Assembly (NCBI GenBank): GCA_949752795.1
Contig: OX457068.1
Span: forward strand, 54,154,516 to 54,218,515
Origin: Hyperoodon ampullatus
Taxonomy: Eukaryota > Chordata > Mammalia > Artiodactyla > Ziphiidae
Direction: 5' to 3'
DNA: 64,000 nt
This document shows, piece by piece, positions 58,640 through 64,000 of the stretch. Position 1 is the first letter of the stretch; the number at the start of each line of letters is the position of its first letter. The position numbers and the translations under genes were made by a program. The notes below the pieces were generated by a model, which saw only the letters and a list, made by a program, of their open reading frames with translations, searched no databases and was not told where the DNA came from.

Positions 58640-58940
58640 CCTGGGTTCTAAAAAAGTGCTGGTCACTGTTCTTAAGCGCTTTATATGATTTAACTCATTT
58701 AAGTGTCAAAACAAATTTACAATATGTGAAAATAATCTAAAACAAAAAAAGAGTGCATATATGTATACGTGTAACTGATTCACTTTGCTGGACACATGAA
58801 ACTAACAAAACATTGTAAATCAACTGTACTCCAATAAAAATTTAAAGGAGAAACAAACTTACAAGTTGAACACCATCATGATTTCCATTTTACAGGAAAG
58901 AAAACTGAGTCACAGTGAGGTTGAATGTGACAGGGCCAAA
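58640..58940 (-). repeat. MIR split by an L1 3' stub
   Basis: Left half 'gctggtcactgttcttaagcgctttatatgatttaactcattt' and right half 'gatttccattttacaggaaagaaaactgagtcacagtgaggttgaa' form one antisense MIR. The middle is an L1 3' end (58723-58850). Confidence 0.7.
58723..58850 (+). mobile_element. L1 3'-end stub (128 bp) inside a MIR
   Basis: Only the last ~100 bp of an L1 3' UTR plus a short A tail ('gtaactgattcactttgctgg', 'gaaactaacaaaacattgtaaatc', 'ctccaataaaaa'). Flanks aaacaaatttacaa (58709-58722) and aaacaaacttacaa (58851-58864) match at 13 of 14 and are the target-site duplication, so this is a complete, severely 5'-truncated insertion. Confidence 0.85.
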
Positions 58941-59467
58941 TGAGACAGGATGTATGCTCCTTCTTGTCCAGCCAGACCATGTGTCTTAATTTCACTGGTG
59001 ACACTCTCCAGAATGTTCTTATTTGTCTCCACGTCTGTTTCCCCTTCAGAACCTACACTTTGAGGACAGGCACCTTCTCTCACACTTTCCTTCAACTCAG
59101 ACATTTCTAAGTGGAACATCTTGTATGGAGTCAGCACTTACACATGAGCTGAACAGAAAGCTGTGATGGGTGAAGAGGCTTACTGCACGGCCTGCGACAG
59201 AGCACAGACTGGCACAGTCGTGGGAGATTAGGGCAGGCATGACTCCATAAAACACTGACTATTAAATGATCATAAATAACTGTTGCAAAATGCAAATTCT
59301 AGTCAAAATGTTTTACGTGATGTAGGAGAAGACATATTTGGAATGATTTTAAAACTTTTTTCAAATATGAAATCAAAACAGTATTTATACATATCTTTTT
59401 GTGTTAATTTGTATTTCTAATGCATTATCTTTTGGAGATTTGAATCAGTGTAATTTAGGATGGTTTT
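58941..59467. other. Host DNA, nothing recognised
   Basis: AT-rich toward the right. No gene-like frame. Confidence 0.4.
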
Positions 59468-59479
59468 AACATGTATTTT

Positions 59480-59952
59480 TATTCTTTTTGATGCAGTGGT
59501 AAATGAGATTGTTTTCTTAATTTCTCTTCCTGCTATTTGAAGTAAGTCAGAGAAAGGCAAATAATATATGATATCACTTATGTGTGGAATATAAAAAAAA
59601 TATATACAAATGAACTTATTTACAAAACAGAAATAGACTCACAGACATAGAAAAGAAACTTATGGCTACAAAAGGGGAAGGGGTGGAGGTATAAATTAGG
59701 GAGTTTTGGATTAAAATATACACACTACTATATATGGACTAGATAACAAATAAGGATCTACTATATAGCACAGGGAACTATACGTGATATTTTCTAATAA
59801 TCTATAGTGGAAAAAACTTTTAAAAAGAATATATATATGTATATATATATATACACATATATATGTATATGTATCACTAGATCACTTTTTTGTACACCTG
59901 AAACCAACACAACATTGTGAATCAACGGTATTTCAATAAAATTAAAAAAAAA
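59480..59952 (+). mobile_element. 5'-inverted L1 insertion (twin priming)
   Basis: The right part (59541-59952) is sense L1: ORF2 end 'agtaagtcagagaaaggc', then 3' UTR with 'tactatatagcacagggaactata' and 'tgtacacctgaaaccaacac', then a poly-A. The left part (59480-59540) is inverted ORF2: its reverse complement holds 'gaaattaagaaaacaatctcatttacc', matching L1-C near 40740-40795. Flanks aacatgtatttt at 59468-59479 and 59953-59964 are identical, bounding one insertion. Confidence 0.85.
59829..59873 (+). repeat. (TA)n-rich microsatellite inside the L1 3' UTR
   Basis: Interrupted ATATAT/GTATAT run. Confidence 0.85.
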
Positions 59953-59964
59953 AACATGTATTTT

Positions 59965-61818
59965 CAAAATAGGTACAACAAATAAGATGTTTTTGGTTAA
60001 GTCTCAAAAGATAATATATTGAAGAAAAATGGCTTTATTTGAATATTTCACATGATTTTGTTAATTTCTCACTTTGCCACATATGTAAAAAGTTGAGGAA
60101 AGACAGATTTCTTAAAGAGATGGGCCAGATACTGGTTTTCTTAACTGAAGGCAGCAAAGTGATGCTGCATGGCCAAAAGCTCTAGTTTGTTAAATTCTGA
60201 TTAAATGGGGTTTCTGTTTTTGTTATGTTTTGTTTGTTTTTCTGTATCAGAACTTCACAAGCTTAACCTAAAATGCATGCTTTTATTTATGTCTTTACCA
60301 AGCTGGGGGACTTTTGAATTATTTTCCAAGTTTTAGTCCCTCAGGTGTAAGGCATTTCAAACTGAAAGGACTTCTGAGCCCTACACTATGTGTGTGTGTG
60401 TTAATTAGAGTTGATTTCCTGATCTTTGCTGTCAGCTTCCTCTGCTCCACAATTTGAGACACAACGAGGCTAAACCAATCCTCAAAGTTCTCTGGAGACC
60501 ATTTCTAGTTGCATTACTGATTTATTTTCGTTTTGACCAGATGGCTCCAGGTTCCTATGACTGTACGGGAGTCCTTTTGATTACCCTATTTATCCCTCCC
60601 AGTGCTCAATTTAAGGGTCAAATCTCATGTAACACATTTGCTAGCAAGAAAAAACGTTCAAGCCCACTGCTACTTGGACACCATACTACTCACATATGCT
60701 CTGTGCCTCATTACACACCAAAGTTATTAGATTTAGTACATGTTTTTATAAACTCCATAACAAAAACAGGCAGGGTTTTCATGAGTTTGCTGATTTTTGG
60801 AACATTCAGCCAATGGAAGGCCAGGAGCCAGGAAGACTTTGCAGAGGGGACTCTGTGGGTCCCCAAAGGCTCCCTCACAGAAGCATTCCTTGCATTTATG
60901 GAGGTGGACATGAAAAAGATGAGCAGAACATTTTTAATGAAATGAATAAATATGCAAAGGAATATTTAATGTTTAAGGAAACAATAAATCAAAACTGACA
61001 ACTGAAATGCAATATTTCACCATGAGATTGAGTAAATCAATTCATCCAAAGGGCACACTTGGTTTCTGTTTAAAAAAACACAAAAAACAAAAAACAAAAA
61101 AACTCCCCACATACTTACACAATAAAAGCTATCATATCAGGCAAAGCTAAATGAGGTCTATTTAATGGATTTTGAAAGCTTGAAAAACATGCATGAGGCC
61201 AGACAACACAGTCTCATTGTATTTGGATGCACATACACACACCACAACATCTATAATCCAAGAAACATAAATTACTATAATTAGGACCCTCTCTAAGTGA
61301 GGGTTAGGACATCAAAAAATTTTTCCATTTTTCAAGATACTCTATGGGCTCAAGATTGCCTAAGTGTCAGATTATTTATTTTGATTACTAAATCATTTTC
61401 CTTTAAGACTTCTCATGTAATGAAAAATATAAGTGCATCCTAACAACAGAAATAGTAACCTTGGCTTCTATCCTCAGGAAGAAAACAAAGAGAATTGGAT
61501 GCTTTAGGCCCATCTCATCAAGCTTATGTAGAGTGACCCTGGGGAAAATTAAATTTAACAAGAAGTATTCCTGTCTCATAAGGGCTCACAAGTCAATGAG
61601 AAATTGTCACCTGCACTAGAACTTATAATACAATGCAGTTTATAGCAAGAGCTATAGCAGAGGTTAAAACGTGTACTAAAAATGAGCCCATGCATCTTAG
61701 GATTATTTTAAGTGGAGTTGTGACTTGATGTAGACCTTGAAGGATGAGAAAGAAGACAGCAAGTTGATGTAATTTTGGTAACAGAGAAGAGAGTAGAATA
61801 ATTTCAATAGTGCAATTT
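59965..61818. other. Host DNA, no gene accepted
   Basis: A 163-codon frame at 60454-60945 (+) is the longest non-L1 frame, but it shows no motif and overlaps other chance frames. A (CAAAAAA)n-like A/C patch lies near 61072-61102. Confidence 0.4.
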
Positions 61819-62639
61819 GGGGAGTTCTGGTTCAAGATGGTGATATAGCAAGATCCCTCACCTCCTTCCATGGACATACTGAACCTCTAGGAAAAAAAAA
61901 AAACCCAAAAAACTAAAAACTGGCAGAGGGACCCCTTCATATAGGGCAATCAAAGAGGGTAGGAAAAGCTGAGACAAAATTTGGCTATAAATCTCACCCC
62001 CAGCATAATGGTCCACAACTGAGAGGGAATGCAAAGCCTGGAGCCCAAGGGAAAGAAGTGTTTGGATACTAGACACTCCATCTTTTAAAACTGATACCTG
62101 AGAGAAAAGTCTCCAAAATATCTAGCTTTGAAAACCAATGGGGCTCATGCACAAGAGACCAGAGGGGCTGTGGTGAAGTAAGGAATGGCTCATAAAAGTC
62201 CTGCACACAGGTTCACTTTCTCCAGAGCCCAGTGAAGATGCAGCCCTTTGGAAAGTGCCCAGACTTTATGTGAGAGGGATTTATTTCCTAACTTTGAAGC
62301 ATTGGTCCAAGGGGTAGGGGCCTACTGAGATATTCTCTGTAGACAAAGGCTGAGGGGTGTCAACTTCCTTCTCTCCCTCTGCCTTGCTAAAGTCAGCTAA
62401 CGTCATGTGTTTTTTTCCCTCTTTTTATTTTTTTCTTATTTCCTTTTCTTTCTTTTTTCTCATCAATTTAAATTTTTCTCCTTTCCTTTCTCTCTTTCTC
62501 TCTCTTTTTATTTTTGTTTTTGTTTTTGTTCTCATCAGGCTCTATGCATGTATTTATGCTACCTCTCTCCAAAGTGCCAGTATCTGCTGGAGTGAAGTTT
62601 CCACACACATCTGGTGCCCTGTTTTTTTACATCTGGTGA

Positions 62640-63845
62640 CCTGGTTTTTATGGCTGCCATGCAAGGGACACCCCAAAATCACCTGTCTCTGGAGGTCAGA
62701 AGGACTTGTGTTCCTGAATCCTGTAGGGCTGGAACACTCAGAGACTCAGTACTTGGCAGACTGCCACTCACAGGGCACGTCACAGATAGCAGACTAAAAC
62801 ACACCCCAGTATTTCTGTGTCTAGGCGCTTTAGCCTGAGGGACTAGCTTCTGGTTGGCACACTTAGGGTCTACAGAGCTTCTCTCAAGGAATAGAGGACA
62901 GTGAATGCAATCTTTGTACTCTCCCTCTACCTCTTTCCAGCTTGCCAGCATCTTCCAGAAAGGAACTTATGAACTTCTTCAGTGCCCAGATTGCTGTCGC
63001 TGCTGCCAGGGGACACCCCTACATTGCCTGACTTTGGTGGAAAGAGGAGCTTATGGTCCTGGGTTTCACAAGACTGTAACCAATGGAGAAAGAGTTTTTA
63101 AACAACTACCACCCTGAAGACACAGCAAAGGGTAACAGACCCAGAAGCTCAATCTTTCTGTGAAAGAGGTCTAGTAGCTTATAACTATACCTGTAGCCTG
63201 AGGGGCTGGCTTCTACTTAAACACACATCTAAGGGCTGACTGTAAACATTTCCTGAGACCTGGGAGGGCAGGTATTATATTTGCACTCTTTCTGCTGCAG
63301 TCCAGAACATCAGTATATCTTGGAAGGGAGCTCCCATATGTATCTGGTGTCCCAGTTTTTTATGGTCATCACCTAGATGATACCCCTTGATTGCCAGGCT
63401 CTTGTGGTCAGGGGACTTGGGTTCTACAGGACTGTAATAATTGGAGATACAGTCCTTGGCAGGCCCAGGACACTGCACAGACAGAAGATTCAAGCACATA
63501 CCCAGTCTTTCTGTGAAAAAGGCTTACTTGCTAGTCCTGGAGTTTTGGCCTTAGGGGAAGATGTCAGGTTTGGCACACATCTAGAGGCTATGGAGGTGCT
63601 CTCCGGGAACATAGGCCAGGAGACAATCTTTGCACGCTCCCTCTGCCTCTCTACAGATCAGCAGGATCTCTCAGGAATGAACTTATACACCTGCTTGTAG
63701 CCCTGGTTTTTGTGACTCCTGCCCAAAAGACACCTCCAGATCGCCTGACTCTGGGTGTCAGTGGGGCTTATGCTTGCAGTCCTACAGAACTGTGTATATT
63801 TGTATTCTTTTAAAGCTTTTGCCTGAGGGTCTGATAGATAGTTTT
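62640..63845 (+). repeat. ~350-bp tandem repeats in L1M 5' UTR (about 3.5 units)
   Basis: The same landmark recurs: 'ggctgccatgcaagggacacccc' at 62651, 'gctgctgccaggggacacccc' near 62998, 'gtcatcacctagatgatacccc' near 63366, 'gactcctgcccaaaagacacc' near 63714. Each is followed by an 'atTGcctgact..tggtgg/gtcagg' stretch and later by 'ctttctgtg' and 'gcctgagggg' text. Period about 345-370 bp, with considerable divergence between units. Confidence 0.75.
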
Positions 63846-63849
63846 TTTC

Positions 63850-63923
63850 CATACAAGCAAAAGCTAAAGGAGTTTGTCACCACTAACCTGACCTTACAAG
63901 AAATGTTAAAGGGAATTATTTAA
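63850..63923 (+). pseudogene. L1M ORF1 C-terminal remnant
   Basis: Only the last roughly 25 codons of ORF1p can be read (QAKAKGVCHH-like, 'ttacaagaaatgttaaaggg', stop taa at 63921-63923), corresponding to the 'KQKLREF...LQQMLKELL' end of L1-C ORF1. The preceding coiled coil, RRM and most of the C-terminal domain are deleted. Confidence 0.65.
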
Positions 63924-64000
63924 GCTGAAAAGCAGGACATTAATTAGTAACAGGAAAACATATGAAAGTATAAATCTCATGGTAAATATATAGTAAAGGT

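Larger units (their letters stand above)
61819..64000 (+). mobile_element. Old L1M: 5' UTR and 3' end of ORF1 (continues past window)
   Basis: It starts near ggagttctggttcaagatgg with a YY1-like caagatggtg, followed by an L1M-type 5' UTR and a tandem array (62640-63845). At about 63850 the text becomes the very end of ORF1 ('caagcaaaagctaaaggagtttgtcaccac... ttacaagaaatgttaaaggg... taa' at 63921). Almost all of ORF1 is therefore missing between the 5' UTR and its last ~25 codons. The inter-ORF stretch 'caggacattaattagtaacagg' follows to the window edge. Non-functional. Confidence 0.75.

Noticed and set aside
60454..60945. 163-codon open frame, the longest outside the L1 stack
   Set aside because: No recognisable domain, no Kozak-type or splice context, overlaps a second chance frame (60696-60998) and an antisense one. 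Could be tested by cross-species conservation, which I cannot do.
62640..63845. Possible satellite or gene-family tandem repeat
   Set aside because: Context (L1M 5' terminus on the left, ORF1 end on the right) places it in an L1 5' UTR.

Overview
The window is mammalian nuclear DNA, almost certainly from a cetacean (whale or dolphin) or a very close relative. The best marker is a tRNA-Glu-derived SINE of the CHR-2 type at about 48180-48396, with longer CHR-family SINEs at 17331, 55499 and 57271. The LINE-1 3' ends and 5' UTRs are of the cetartiodactyl type. I see no host protein-coding gene, exon chain, tRNA, rRNA or CRISPR. Every long open frame is LINE-1 or a chance or antisense frame. The window reads as a gene desert or a very large intron.

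Layout. 1-24563 is AT-rich host DNA with old repeats: an L1M 3' end (1326-2256), many MIR and L2 fragments, and a three-layer nest at 16565-18840 (a MIR split by an antisense L1, itself split by a CHR SINE). 24564-43980 is a stack of three LINE-1 elements in the same orientation. L1-A (24564-29540) is the oldest and is chimeric, with two ORF1 copies in tandem and no ORF2 3' half. L1-B (29541-43980) starts inside L1-A's ORF2. L1-C (35399-42670) is a young full-length element inserted in L1-B's ORF2, bounded by a perfect 16-bp target-site duplication. L1-C has an intact 304-codon ORF1 and an ORF2 that is open apart from one 1-nt frameshift in the endonuclease domain and a lost normal stop. 43981-64000 is host DNA carrying a tRNA-type SINE, L2 pieces, an antisense MaLR LTR, a CHR-2 SINE, several 5'-truncated L1s (one with twin-priming inversion), a HAL1 split by a SINE, and at the right edge an old L1M 5' region with roughly 350-bp tandem repeats in its 5' UTR.

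How the parts work together. The only functional logic visible is retrotransposition: ORF1 is the RNA-binding chaperone, ORF2 is the endonuclease and reverse transcriptase, the 5' UTR is an internal promoter with a YY1-like motif, and the SINEs are non-autonomous passengers of that machinery. The nesting orders the insertions: L1-A before L1-B before L1-C, MIR before L1 before CHR SINE, and HAL1 before CHR SINE. I found no convincing novel biological system. The noteworthy items are structural: the L1 stack and its missing segment, the double ORF1, a young-element-specific 5' UTR triplication, a perfect 20-bp-arm inverted repeat inside an L1 remnant, and a near-intact L1. Family names for old repeats are from memory of consensus sequences and were not checked against a database.
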